The notes under the pieces: model-generated | Told to the model about the DNA's origin: nothing | The model's input: only the letters and a program-made list of their open reading frames with translations | Database searches by the model: none | Program-made: the position numbers and the translations under genes | Assembly (NCBI GenBank): GCA_021234155.1 | Contig: JAJEKV010000017.1 | Location: 18,858,372-18,922,371 of the forward strand | DNA: 64,000 nt | Reading direction: 5' to 3' | DNA from: Isoetes taiwanensis | Taxonomy: Eukaryota; Streptophyta; Lycopodiopsida; Isoetales; Isoetaceae | Shown here: piece by piece, positions 10,264 to 21,867 of the stretch | Layout: each line of letters begins with the position of its first letter | Numbering within the stretch: position 1 is the first letter of the stretch

Positions 10264-13200
10264 ATGGAGACCCTTCTCAGCTGTTCTGTTTCCAGCAGCT
10301 GCAGGTGCTTGTCGTCGAATCCACTTCCTCAAATATACGCTCTTAGGTTGCACCACCGGCGGCAACTGAAGATGGTAGCATCCGCTGGTAGAGTGTCTAT
10401 GTCTCCGTTGATTTGGGCATATATTACATGTCGTAGATTAATCACAATGTTTTTATTCCATAGCCGAGGTTCTATGTCTTCCCTTTGTCATGCAAATGAA
10501 CAAGACTTGATTTCGGAAATGTGATCCTCTTCCGGCTTCGTTTTCGCAATTTTAAAATATTGTATGCTACTAGCTTAATTTGCATAGCTCTGAATTTCTC
10601 TGGGTAATGTTATGCAGCAAGTTTAGAGAAAACCACATTGAAGATGCAGAAGTATCACTTAAAGGAGCTGAGTTCTGACAAATTGAAGCAGTTGCAAGCT
10701 CGTCCTCGAATAGATTTTTCTTCGATATTGAAAATTGTAGGGCTTACCAGCTCTACGTAGAGAACTATAAGATTATCTAGTTCTTCTTATGACACACTAA
10801 TATATCGGGCATAACTGCGTGAAACATTGGGTCCCTACTAATACTAGTATTTGGTATGGTAATAAAGGTTGATCCAATTATTGAAGGCGTACATAACTCC
10901 GGTGATGCAGCTCTTATCGAGTACGTTCTTTGATTCAATAGTTCATTATGTGTTTGCAATCAATTTGCATCATTCTTAAATGACTGTTGATGTTTGCTAA
11001 ACGGGAACAGCTACACACTAAAGTTTGACAAAGTCAAATTGTCTAAGGTGGTTGAAAATGTTTCAGATCTACCTGACCCCGAGGTATCCACCATTGCATC
11101 CTTTCCATATAAACAAGTAGCTTCTGATTGTCCTTGACCCCTTAATTCAGCTAGAACCAGCAGCCATACACGCATTTGACACAGCATACCAAAATATCCG
11201 CGCATTTCATATTGCACAACAGAAATCTCAAGAGATGCAAGTAGAGACCATGCCTGTATGTCTTTCTTCTCTTGTCCTTTTGCTTGGAGCCTGACCAAAG
11301 AAAGCTGTACTCTCTCTTACCATGCTGGTGTAGTAGGGTGTGAATTGCAGAAGAGTGGCTAGAAGCATTAAATCTGTTGGTCTGTACGTTCCTGGGGGAA
11401 CAGCAATTCTTCCATCAACAGCACTTATGCTTGCAGTGGTATAATTCTATACTCTGTACGCTCTGCATTGTTGTTGTGCAGAACACTCATTCCATGCTAA
11501 CTTTGGATGGACTAACAGCCTGCCCAGATTGCTGAGTGTGAAGTTGTTGTTATGGCTACGCCTCCTCGGCCTGATGGCTCGATATGCCCTGTGAGTATGT
11601 GTTGTCAGATGGGAATAATGTTTTGTGTTAAAGCCAAAAGGATGCTAAACTGAATTTCAAAAAGTTTGAGCTGACTGGTGCTTTGATTATCACTATTCAG
11701 GAAGTGGTGTATTGCGCTAAGAAATCAGGCGTCACACATATACTGAAGGCTGGAGGCGCACAGGTAATTCACTTCCAGTTTTAAAGCAAAAGCTAGCACT
11801 TTCTGAATTTGAGATGTGCTTCCCGTGTAGGCAATATCAGCAATGGCATGGGGGACGGAATCATGCCCAAAGGTATGGATTTCCGTGCACAGCATTTCAT
11901 GTGTCAACTTATGTTTGTTTTAATTTACTATCTTCATCTCTGGTTTAGCACATCCTACTTGGCTTATTTACTGTTGCCCTGCCAGTAGTGTTACTATGTG
12001 TACATGGAGTTCACAAATGCCGCGGATATACTTTTGAATTTCTTAAGCCTGTTATAAAGATTCGATATTCATACACACAAAAACTGATCCTTAAGTAAAT
12101 TATGAGGATAATCTAGATTCCTGAGCCCAAGACAAATGTGATTTGCATGGAAAATAGATAAACCATATGGCTTTAAGCAAATCTGTTCCCCAGCTGAAGA
12201 CTTTGGCACAGATTCTTAGAGTAATGTTGGGCAATCAACCTTTTTAATATCCCATCTTTTATATCTCTTCCTAGGCGAAGGCATTTAACTAGGCTATGGT
12301 CCTAGTGCAATCCAACTTAAAGTCTACACTATTTTGCTTGCTTTTGCATAATGATAGAGTTCATGCACATGCGAAATTTGAAAAATGTTGCTTCTTTCAT
12401 TCCCTTTTCTACAAACATCATGTTCTTGTATTCGTGATGAAATTAAGGGGTCATTTGGGTATACAGGTTGATAAAATTTTAGGACCTGGAAACCAATATG
12501 TGACAGCTGCAAAAATGTTATTACAGGTATGATTTTATGAAACAAAAAGTTATTCTTGTACATATGTAGCTTGGGTATTTCTGCTCTAGTTTTAGAAGAG
12601 GTAGCTTGGGTATTCCTGAGTAAATGCTTGTTGTCCATAAATTGAACTAACTGTTACTAGTTAGCACTTTTTGTTTCCAGGGTTTCTAGATGTCTACCTT
12701 AGCAGGTGTCCTTGTCTCTTACTGTCAGTTAGACATCTTTCCTGTGTGTATACTCACACTATTGCCTGTTCTTGTTCCCTTCATTTGTTGGATTTTGTAC
12801 ATGCAGCTTGTGTGGAACTGCCTTCATATAATTTACTCAGGGAACATGTGCATTCACATATGAATATCTGCAAACTTGGCATATGCCCTCCTCTGCTTCT
12901 TGCTCTTGACCGGAACGTGTTCCTATGCATCTGGAACGAAACAGAACAAAGAGAGGAACGGAACATGTATCGGAACAGTAACGCAACAAAAACAAATTAT
13001 TTACTAGTAAAGTTTATCATCATATATGATGCAGAAATTGACATAACAGTAGGACTAACAGTTTTATAACAGTCCAAAACTCATATACTTTGCCTATTTC
13101 TTATGCATTCGTCCAGCTTGTGTTAGTTAATTTCCCTTGTTTCATCTTTTTGGAAAGATGCTCTTTAACTGTCATATCTCTGCCAGCAAAATCTCTATCA

Positions 13201-14792
13201 TCTCTATTAGCAGGATCTTGTTCTATAAGGTTTGCGATTTCTGCTGGTGCTTCAGCATCTTCAAATGGAGAAGATGATCCTAACTTTTCATGTATTTTCT
13301 TGACAATATTTTTCGGAATGACTAAGCAACATCCCTTCTTTTTTGGAGCAGCTCCATGTATATGCTCTCTCAATCTGGTGAGATTTGAAGTCTGCACCTT
13401 CTCACAGTAGTTACACTGCCATTTTCTTGCTCCAGTACCTGCTGTAGACTGGTGTGCTCCTTGAACAACCAATGAAGCTCTTTCCCCATCTTGTTCAACC
13501 TTAGAATTGATCTGAGAAGGAGCCGGCTTGGACAAAGAAGAAAGAAAATGAGAAGGAATAAGGCAGGGATAGGAAGATTTAGGAAAGATTGAAGGCAAGC
13601 TAAATTTGGTTAAATTTGATCGTTATTGGAAAAAGATCAAAAGGGACCTTTTTTTGGCCAAAAATAAAATATTTTGATTCGGAAGGGGTCTGATCCGCAT
13701 GCATGCGTGTTGTGTTGCTTTTTCCTGACTTTTCCGTTCCGTTTTGTTCTGATCCGATGTTCCGGTGCAACAATGCTTGTTAGTTATGGCTGTCTCAACG
13801 GTGTCACTGTATTCAGTAACATCTCCAGATTGCATTGGCATTTAATGCAGGCCAAGGAGATGCTTAAACCTTGTGAGGTCTCTAAGTTACGGCTATTTAT
13901 TTTTTATTTTTTTTGGATTATGTTATCAGAACAGTGAAGCCATGATCTCAATAGACATGCCAGCTGGTCCTTCAGAGGTGCTGGTAATTGCTGATAAAAA
14001 TGCCAACCCTGTTCATGTTGCTGCTGATCTACTGTCTCAGGTAAATAAAGTTTTTTTTTGAAATAAGAGGCAACTCTCTCCTGTCTTTAGTCACCTGATA
14101 TGTAAAACGTTTTCTGTGCAGGCAGAACATGGACCAGATAGTCAGGTGGTTCTTGTGGCTGTTGGAAATGAGACTAGTGTGGAAGCAATAGAGGATGAAT
14201 TGGAGAGACAATTAAATGAACTTCCTCGACAAGTCATTGCTACAAAGGCCTTAGAACACAGCTATGCTGTTACTGTGGCAGACATGAATGAGGTTTTGTA
14301 GCTGCATCTAACTTCTAGGTCTAACCCATTGCCTAACTCAAAAATGCAGTCTTAATTCCTTATATTGTTGTGCAGGCATGCATGTTCTCTAATCTTTATG
14401 CTCCAGAGCATCTCATTGTGAATGTTGACAACTCAGAAGATTGGCTGCAACATCTCTACAATGCAGGTACCCCCTTTTTTTTCCCCTTTTATATTGGCTC
14501 CAAGAAGAAATATATAATGCTAGATATACTTGCAGGGTCTGTTTTCTTAGGTAGATGGACACCTGAAAGTGTTGGGGACTATGCCAGTGGAACAAATCAC
14601 GTCCTTCCAACATATGGCTATGCAAGAATGTATGGTGGCGTTTCTCTTGATTCTTTTGTCAAATATATGACTGTTCAATCGCTTACAGAGGAGGGGCTTC
14701 GAGCCTTAGCTCCTTCGGTAACAAAGATGGCAGAAATTGAAGGGCTTGATGCACATAAGCGTGCAGTCACCTTGCGTCTTGAGACCCGATAA
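10264..14792 (+). CDS. HISN8/HDH: Histidinol dehydrogenase, plastid (14 exons)
   Basis: Catalyses the last two steps of histidine synthesis, L-histidinol to L-histidine with 2 NAD+, in plastids. Exons: 10264-10387, 10618-10736, 10868-10920, 11011-11083, 11151-11255, 11337-11438, 11519-11590, 11701-11763, 11831-11872, 12467-12526, 13930-14040, 14122-14292, 14376-14466, 14536-14792. All introns are GT-AG and the frame closes: 1443 nt, 480 aa. Residues 1-45 are Ser/Arg-rich and look like a transit peptide. Active-site residues are present with the spacing of the bacterial enzyme: zinc ligands Q308 and H311 ([12 protein letters not shown]), E376/H377 (LYAPEHLIV), D410 ([14 protein letters not shown]) and H469 (EGLDAHKRA); [11 protein letters not shown] is at 257-267. 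Intron 10 carries a transposon fragment. The one mild doubt is exon 3/4, where the junction gives Asp in place of the usual Glu (I-D-Y-T). It converges with CFAP298 downstream. Confidence 0.95.
12902..13773 (-). mobile_element. hAT-like non-autonomous insertion in HDH intron 10
   Basis: Inferred borders: ACCGGAAC-type sequence at about 12908 is mirrored at about 13755-13765, and both ends are crowded with GGAAC motifs (GAGGAACGGAACATG left; the inverse of TTCCGTTCCGTTTTGTTC right), like hAT subterminal repeats. Flanking octamers TGCTTCTT (12894-12901) and TGCTTGTT (13774-13781) differ by one base and could be the 8-bp target duplication typical of hAT. Inside lies a minus-strand ORF with a BED zinc finger. 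No catalytic hAT domain is present, so the copy cannot move by itself. Borders are approximate. Confidence 0.55.
13101..13598 (-). CDS. BED-type zinc-finger ORF (hAT transposase N-terminal fragment)
   Basis: 165 codons. The BED signature is near residues 58-85: [20 protein letters not shown] followed by HIHG, that is C-x2-C and a spaced H-x-H. Then comes a Lys-rich stretch with a CCLVIPK-like motif common in plant hAT proteins. The RNase-H-like catalytic core and the C-terminal dimerisation region are absent. Antisense to and wholly inside an HDH intron. Could be expressed from its own promoter or be a dead relic. Confidence 0.6.
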   Translation of the reverse strand: MPSIFPKSSYPCLIPSHFLSSLSKPAPSQINSKVEQDGERASLVVQGAHQSTAGTGARKWQCNYCEKVQTSNLTRLREHIHGAAPKKKGCCLVIPKNIVKKIHEKLGSSSPFEDAEAPAEIANLIEQDPANRDDRDFAGRDMTVKEHLSKKMKQGKLTNTSWTNA

Positions 14793-15985
14793 CAATTTTG
14801 ATGAGGTGTTTATAACATCTAGGCAAGTTGAAAATGAAACAAGAATAAACTTGTTTAACGAATTTTCCATTGTAACATCTGAAAGGCATATAGTTGTTAC
14901 TGAGGGTAAGGTTTTGAATAATATCAGAGCACATGAGAGTACATCAGAACGCTGATGGAAATTGTGCGAGTGAGGTTTTAAATGTGGCGAATGAAGTATT
15001 TGGCTTGGAAATTGATCCCCACGGACCCCTTTTGTGTCCTAACAGGCTTGCACCCCAGGAAGTGTCCGTGTACAGGAAAGACCTGGATTCCTGGATCCAG
15101 GAATCCAAGTGGTCTTTCCTGTAAAGTGGAAGCAAAGCAAGTTAGTTGCCATTTTGCGACCAACAATGGAGGTAAATGCAACGCCCAGGATTGCAACTGT
15201 AAGTAAAATTAATGCGTCGAACGTTGCACCTCTAGACCTTCTACTAGGTCTTTCGTGACACCCTCGGGTGCTTGCAAACTACCCGTGAGGCCTGAAAGTA
15301 CTTGCTTGCCCGTGGTGCCCCATGATGCATCTTGCAATCTCAACAACAAACATAAATTTGGGAATAATGAAGGCAAATGCATTGATAATCTGTGTATCAT
15401 ACTCTGATTTAACGACAAGAAGAGCCTTTCTATTTGGTTTATTTCCATGATTCTTGAGTGATATTTGTAACTCTTTACCATACGAACATGGAAAATTTTA
15501 GGGTTCAATGTTGATTGATTTATTGTCAAACTCATCCATAGGAGAATGCATTTGGCAATCAAAACATGGTGAAATCTTTCTTTCTTGATGTTATTTCGGT
15601 AGCAGCATTGTTAATTGCATCCCATCTGTTGTGCACTTTTACCAGCAATGTTCTGTAAACTTAGACATAGTTCAATTCATCTTTAGTAAATTTTCGAAGA
15701 AAAACCATTGATAAGACTTTTGATCACGTATTTAGTATTGTTTTCTTAAAGAACTATCTAGATTTATTGGTTATCAAGAGTGTCATTGCAAGGACATACA
15801 TTTCATTCAAACAAGCTTCTTCATCCAGTAACATCCCTGGATATGGGTGCTCAATGGTTCATTGTGGTGGGATGATATAAGTATTGCCCTTTTGCACTCA
15901 TATATTGAATCTTGTGATTACTACAAAGGACAAGGAATCTATTTTTCCTTCTGTCAATTCTTACTCTCCAATTCATATCACAAAA
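14793..15985. other. Intergenic space between the convergent HDH and CFAP298 genes
   Basis: Holds both genes' 3' flanks and one large palindrome (listed separately). The frames around 15.2-15.5 kb contain a minus-strand open stretch with no recognisable domain. Confidence 0.4.
15072..15122. repeat. 51-bp near-perfect palindrome
   Basis: ACAGGAAAGACC at the left is the exact inverse of GGTCTTTCCTGT at the right. The centre TGGATTCCTGGATCCAGGAA plus TCCA is itself self-complementary. Only a 3-base bulge (AGT) breaks the symmetry. It lies about 280 bp beyond the HDH stop and could form a cruciform or a very stable RNA hairpin in the HDH 3' region. Confidence 0.85.
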
Positions 15986-18881
15986 TCATCTGTAGCGGAT
16001 GTGAGAAGTTCCCTGAAAATGTGCCTTCAGAGATCTTGTATTTGCCCATTCCGAGTTTGTGTAGCGATCATCTTCGTCCTCACCAAGTTTCTACCACAAC
16101 AGATAATGCAAAGAATAGAGCTGGCTGGCATCACATATACAAGTAATCAAATTTAATACGTACCTTTTGTTCTTGCTGCCTTTTATGGTACCAGGCCATC
16201 ATAGCCTTTTGAGTTTCTGCATCTATGGGCTGGAAAACCCAAGGCATTGCGTCAGAGTACAATGTTGAATGATAAATAACACTTTGGACTTACTGGCTCT
16301 CGAGGTGGGGCGCCCCGTCCTTTTTCTTGCAGCTTGACTATAATCTGCTATAACCAATCAACATATTGACTATATGTCCGCCATAGATGTAACTTAATGC
16401 AAACAGAAAGCAAAACATAACCTTGGTCTTATCGTTCTTCCCAACATGATCTGACAGCTTCTTATCCCGCATTAACTCCTTTCCAGCCCACCATAGCTGT
16501 GCAGTTAATGGATCCAATGTATCTTTATCTGGCAGTCACAACAGTTCAGTCTTGTATACTTATTTAGCAACACACTCCATCTTTTCTTTTTCCAGGAAAG
16601 ATATATAAGATAAACAAAGAGATGCACATACATCCTGTTAATGGATCCAATGTATCTTTATCAGGCAGTCACAACAGTTCAGTCTTCTATACTTATTTAG
16701 CAACAGACTCCATGTCTTTCTTTTCCAGGAAAGATATACAAGATAAACAAAGAGATGAACATAGATCCTTTACCATCAAACGTCCCCAATAGAAGTTTCT
16801 GTACGGGATCATGTGTAGGTATTCCCATGGGGTAACATATCATAACAGCACCCTTAATGTTCTGAACAGCCTCTTTCAACATAGATGATGTAAGAGGGAC
16901 CTTATGAAGCACCTGGTTCTGCTTCAAAAAAATTTCAAATATGTTAATTCCTTGAAAACTAAAATCTTAAGATGTGTGAGAATATTAAATGAAGCTTAGA
17001 CTATCACTTGTATCAGCTAATATTGGCTTGTCTCATAACAAAAGGCCATGCACAGCCATTTTTACTAAGGCTCAAAAAGTCCTAGTGGCCCTCCTATTTC
17101 ATCCTGATTAGTCATTATATTGATTTACTTCAGTTTTCAAGCAAGATGCAATATGAAGTAAGCAAATCCTAGAACGGTGGTCTTACTACTGAGATGCATG
17201 TCTTAGCCTCCGATAAAGCCTTTATCAGCACTTCTGCTAATGTTGGGTCACAAGCTGAAAACAGGCAAGCAAATACGTGAGATGATAAGAAAAACAAACA
17301 AATGAAATTTTTAATACAAAATTAATGAAAAATATTTAACTTTGATGCACCTGTATGAGCTTTTTGACAGTACAAAATTTATGCAGCTTAATGAGAAGCC
17401 AAAATACTGCAAAACTACAAAATGGAACATCCTAAGAGATAATTCATGTTTGTCCTACCACATGTGCAGATTTCTGGTGCTTATAAGGATCCGTGTTGAA
17501 ATTGCTTTTCTGAATACTACGTCCAAGTTGTTTGAACAATTTGTTTTTTCTCCTTTGCTTTATCTTCAGGGACGAGAGGGCATTGCTAAATTTAATAGCA
17601 GTAAATACGTTTTGCCTTCTTGTTGTACACCATATAGTGGCTGGCGCAAAAAGCTAAGGGCAGTTATTTTGAAGGAGGCCAGTATGGAACTCCTTGGATG
17701 ACATAAAACAATAGTCTATGCTCTTTAAGCAAGTAGAAGATGCCAGAGCTGAGGATAGTATTAGTAGATAAAACGTGTTATCATCATAAAAGGGACCTGG
17801 GAACAGTTAGGAAGCAATGAAAATGGGATTTTTGCTAATTGCATTGATACTAGACAGTCTACAGACAAATGAGGCTATGGGCTCTACAGAAAAATGAGAT
17901 ATCAACACGGAGAAACCAATCCTGATCAATGCAAATGAATCTTTTCATACTAGTCAAAGTCTAAAAGGTAAGGCAGAGATGAATATGCTTTGGAAATCAA
18001 AATCCCAAAGCGACTGTCTTCACATCCTAAGCCTCCATCAATTATCAACTAAAAGACTCTTTTATGGCTCCAGCAAACAACCTAATGTCCAAATTCTTAT
18101 TACCAATTCTCACTTCTTAACTGATTAGAGCTTTCTGATATCTTGTGGTAAGTGCATCTCATACAAACCTTCTTGACAATATCATTAGTGTGTCTCTCCT
18201 CGCCGTAAGATGGATGTAGCAATGTGCCTACCAGAAAAATCTTGAAAATTCTCTAAATCGGGGTGACAATCTCGTAAATTGGACACTTCGTCACTAAAAG
18301 ACTTTTTGCATGCAACTGTCTGGGAACTTGGATTAGGACTTATAAGGTATCTATGCACATGGTCCAGGTGATAACCTATTGCAGGTTATAATGAGCACCA
18401 AGATATGATATAGTAGCCATAATGCCAGATCGTGTTCACAGAGAGAACACGAGCTTTTTTGGGAAATGGGAGTGTGGAAGAGGAAGACCCTTGTTCTCTA
18501 CAAAGCTCCACTCAAATTTGATGCTTTTGTTGAGACATGGACTTGGTCTTAAAATGATATTATTTACTTCAATATACAAAACATACCTTCGCCTGTGCGA
18601 CGGCCGGATGGATCCTTCCTGTAAAATGGACCCCTTTCTTTGCAAATTTTTACCGAACTACTGACAGTTTCATCATCGCTATCAGTGTCACAATCGTTAT
18701 CACAAGGTTTGGCAGGCCCATGTGAGGCCAATTGTTCAGCCTCTTCAACAAGACGAAGTATTCTGCATTGGAAGTTGGTAATAGAGACCAATTCTCTGAT
18801 GAGAAGGTCGATGTTTTGGGAGGATGGAGCCTCGAACAAAAACTGACGATCATCGCCTTGTTTGACATGCAGCAGGACCAT
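15986..18881 (-). CDS. CFAP298: CFAP298 / Kurly (C21orf59) homolog, axonemal dynein assembly factor (7 exons)
   Basis: Needed in other eukaryotes for dynein-arm assembly and motile cilia, so here probably for sperm flagella. Exons in gene order: 18881-18587, 17254-17187, 16918-16774, 16528-16422, 16344-16294, 16229-16164, 16090-15986; all introns GT-AG, 837 nt, 278 aa against about 290 in human. Family landmarks seen: start MVLLHVKQGDDRQFLFEAP; KGAVMICYPMGIPTHDPVQ; LTAQLWWAGKELMRDKKLSD then HVGKNDKTK; VKLQEKGRGAPPREP; AETQKAMMAWYHKRQQEQK; and the acidic tail LGEDEDDRYTNSEWANTRSL then KAHFQG. The middle acidic stretch CDTDSDDE replaces a longer loop in animals. The exon 2 donor could be GTAGTA or the next GTAAGA; the latter is used here. 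Intron 3 holds a 133-bp tandem duplication that copies the start of exon 4. Confidence 0.93.
16504..16769. repeat. 133-bp tandem duplication spanning the exon 4 acceptor of CFAP298
   Basis: 16504-16636 and 16637-16769 are two direct copies, about 90% identical. Each contains the first 25 bases of exon 4 and the preceding intron. In the upstream copy the acceptor reads CCTG instead of CCAG before ATAAAGATACATTGG, so only the real exon 4 should splice. Confidence 0.85.
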
Positions 18882-19248
18882 CTTGCCCAACAACGGTTTT
18901 CCATAACCATTGTTCTGGAAGGAAATCAATTAGGGCCAAATCAGCAAAGAGATTTAGAAATTTGTTATTTTTTTTGTGTAGTTTTTGAATGTTTGTGGTG
19001 TGGAAGCAATGCCGACCCACGTTAGCGTGCGAAGGCATTGTTGACACGCCAGAATGTTTGGTAAACATACATTTTTGTAATGTGGAAATCGGTTATGTTA
19101 TATTATGCAATAAAAAAAGTCTTCCAAATGCTTCTAGATCTTCAAAAGTTGTGTAGATTCGCTAGAAATCAGTAGAATAGTAGAATCGCTCAAATCATGG
19201 CTAAAATGGCTGGAAATTGTGGCTAGAATCGTTAGAACAGCTGCCAGA
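18882..19248. other. CFAP298 5' flank up to the gypsy LTR
   Basis: No gene seen. Presumably the CFAP298 promoter, now with only about 370 bp left between the start codon and the retrotransposon LTR. Confidence 0.4.
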
Positions 19249-20978
19249 TGTGATGGTATAAATATGTATATTTTAAGGCCATGTCATTATACAAGCCTAC
19301 TATGGTAGCCTTGTATTGTGAATAGAGAAGCACAGCCAAGTTATATTACATAACTTTACCAACCTTAGGATGGAACCATTTCCACATGGCCCCATCTTAT
19401 TGGGCAACCCACCACACGGTCGCAACCTAGTGGAGACATGTGGCATGACATGGCAATCCCTAATATATTTATGGCCTAACCCTAAGCCACTTTTCTGGCT
19501 CCTACTGTCTTGGAACCCTGATTTGCTCGAAACTCCGTTTCGAAAACCGTTTGTTGCAACATAGCACAGATCAGCAGCCCCAATATTGTGTTCACATTAG
19601 AAGGAGTGGGAGTTATTCCGAATTGCTTGCAAGCCATGGAGACACCAGGAGCAGGTGGAAGTTCTTCCGGAGCAGGTATTTGGAGTTGTTTTCTTGATAG
19701 ATCATCTGGAAGTTAGGACTCCAGATGAGCTAGTATCTCGTATTTCTAGTAGAGCCCTTCTAGAACCCTCAGTTCAAATCTTGAACCCTACTCAATGAAT
19801 CCTAACTGTAAGTTAGATGCATGTGATTAGGATTAGATGTTATTCTCATTATTTATCATGTTATGACGATATATGATATTGGTTGATCATGTTTGCATCT
19901 CTTGAGTTGGGAAGGGGGGGTAGGGACCTAGTAGCCTTGTCTAGATGATGTTTCTAGTTTAGACCCTTTAGTTTCTATTATATGCGGCCTGTGCATAGAG
20001 CCTACTAAGCTACGGAAGTTCTGAAGTAACTGAGCACCATATAACGAGGTCATTGGCAAGATAGAGGTGGTCCCTGCTGTGAGTGCGGCTACTGGAGACC
20101 CGGCACGAGCTAGGCTTATAGTCGGTCACTTCGTGAGGGCCGGGTATGGGTCCGACACTTTTGGGATCGATGGTGTCGCCCTGATCCTCAGGAGTTGCAG
20201 GGTTTGACCTGGCTCCTATTTCGGGAAGTTCAGCCGGGTACGAACGTGTGTCGCCACCTTCTCTAGCTGCTTATCGAACCATTGTGCTCTGGGAAGGGGG
20301 ATTCTTCCCTTCCTACCTTATCATACCAGAGAGATAAAACCTGGAGTAGCCTCGTAGGGTGATACCTCGAGATTGCGTATCTGGCAGGTTACAGTCATCT
20401 CGGAGCTTGTTCTAGCCCATCTGCAAAGCATGCACAGGAGGGGCAGATGGAGTGGTCAACCCTATCCATTGTCTATAGGCAACCCCGCCATTATTATATC
20501 TCGGTATGCTCTATCTTGAGACCCAGCGTCAGTCTATTTTCCCTATGAGTTTGAGCGTGGGTAGGAGCTTATATGTTTTACGATATGTCCATGGATGCAT
20601 ATGCTACCCTTAGTGGTAGTTGATTATATTGTATTGTTTTGCTAGTGCTGATGTTGTAGTATGCTTCTGCTGGTATAGGAGCCTATAGCGACGAGCACGC
20701 AAGACACTTCCATGTCTCCCTACCCGCATCTTGGTCATTCCATGAACATTGCAGACGGCGGAGGGCCCATATAGCAGACGATACTGGATGGGGAATTTCC
20801 TGTAGAGTATATGGCGGGGCATCGTATACGTTGTGGAGAGCATCACATCCCTACCCACGTCCTGGTCATTCCATGAACATGGCAGACAGCGGAGGGCCCA
20901 TATAGTAGATGATACTGGATGGGGAATTTCTCGTAGAGTATACGGAGGGGCATCGTATACATTGTGCAGAGCATCACA
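19249..20978 (+). repeat. 5' LTR of a Ty3/gypsy element (1.73 kb)
   Basis: Begins TGTGATG and ends CATCACA, perfect 7-bp inverted ends. It has a TATA-like TATAAATATG right after the start and is followed at once by the tRNA-iMet primer-binding site. The last 262 bp are two direct copies of a 131-bp unit (20717-20847 and 20848-20978), each with GTCATTCCATGAACAT and GCATCGTATAC. The GGGGCAGATGGAGTGG segment near 20438 is also found in the LTRs at 45.1 and 46.8 kb, so all belong to one broad family. No partner 3' LTR was found in the window. Confidence 0.85.
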
Positions 20979-20979
20979 A

Positions 20980-20991
20980 TGGTATCAGAGC
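20980..20991 (+). other. Primer-binding site (tRNA-iMet)
   Basis: TGGTATCAGAGC, complementary to the 3' end of plant initiator Met-tRNA, one base after the LTR end. Confidence 0.9.
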
Positions 20992-21499
20992 AATGTTCTT
21001 CGTTGACCAAGAGCTAGCACTGGCTATAACCTTGATTAGGTAGATTAACTGGCCTAGTAAGGTACGAATAAAAATTCCAACCTTGAACCTCGATAGTGGG
21101 AGAAATTTTTTTTTCCCAAGTAGTAGGATTATAGAATTATGCTAAATTATAGTCTCAGGGGAAAAGAACGAGTCAAATGAACAAATTAGTAAATTTGGAG
21201 TGGGAATTATGCATTAACATCAAATTCCATATAAAAAGGGTTGAAGAATCGTCCAAATCGGAGATCTTGTTAAACACCCAAGAACCATTAGAAATTTAAA
21301 AATTCAAAAAAATTATATGGGGATCACCATTAATAACGGTGGCTCATTAATAATGGTAATAGAATATTCCTTTGCATGTGCGAGCATCTTTCCTTTTTAA
21401 ACCCTAATTTAGCCTCATCTTCTAAGTCACCCTAAACCTACTTTCTTAGCCCTAAGGAGGTCTCTAGTTTAAAGTAATCAGTTTTTACAACTAAAAGAT

Positions 21500-21841
21500 A
21501 TGGCACATATTAAAAGCACAGCTAGGGTGGTTCTAGACCCGGGATCCTGCATCCACATGGCGGAGTTAGCAGCTTGGGCTAGGAAGAAGATCTTGGAACA
21601 CCTGTGGCTGGCACCCCCTCGTGACGAAGAGCCAGGCAGTTCCGACTTGTCAGACGAGTCGTACCACACCATACACGAGCAAGAACCTAGCAGGTCATCT
21701 GACTCATCACGAAGAATGGGCGAGACAGTTGAGCTAGTATCGAACCGTGAAGGGGAGGAGGAGCAGTGGCACCCAGGTCATGTAAAGGAAAGAAAAAGTA
21801 GCAGAATGACAGGAGGAAAGGGAGACAAGGAAGAGCATTAG
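21500..21841 (+). pseudogene. Start of Ty3/gypsy gag, cut by the TIR element
   Basis: 113 codons beginning MAHIKSTARVVLDPGSCIHM, then a Lys/Arg patch (WARKK), then a long acidic and Ser-rich tract. It starts about 510 bp after the PBS, a normal leader length, and is stopped by a TAG formed at the TIR junction. The gag core is absent; gag resumes beyond the TIR element at 36,711 near the zinc knuckle. The first residues echo the H3 tail (A-x-x-K-x-T-A-R). Assignment to gag rests on position more than on motifs. Confidence 0.6.
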
Positions 21842-21867
21842 GGCGGATTTGGGGTCTCAAAATGGCC
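21841..21867 (+). repeat. Left terminal inverted repeat of the 14.9-kb element
   Basis: 27 bp starting GGGCGGATTTGGGGTCT. One mismatch to the inverse of the right end. Confidence 0.85.

Noticed and set aside
14933-15206. Overlapping ORFs on both strands with the same peptide (DSWIQES)
   Set aside because: Produced by the palindrome at 15072-15122, not by genes.
17342-17701. 119-codon plus-strand ORF
   Set aside because: Lies inside CFAP298 intron 1 on the other strand; no recognisable domain.
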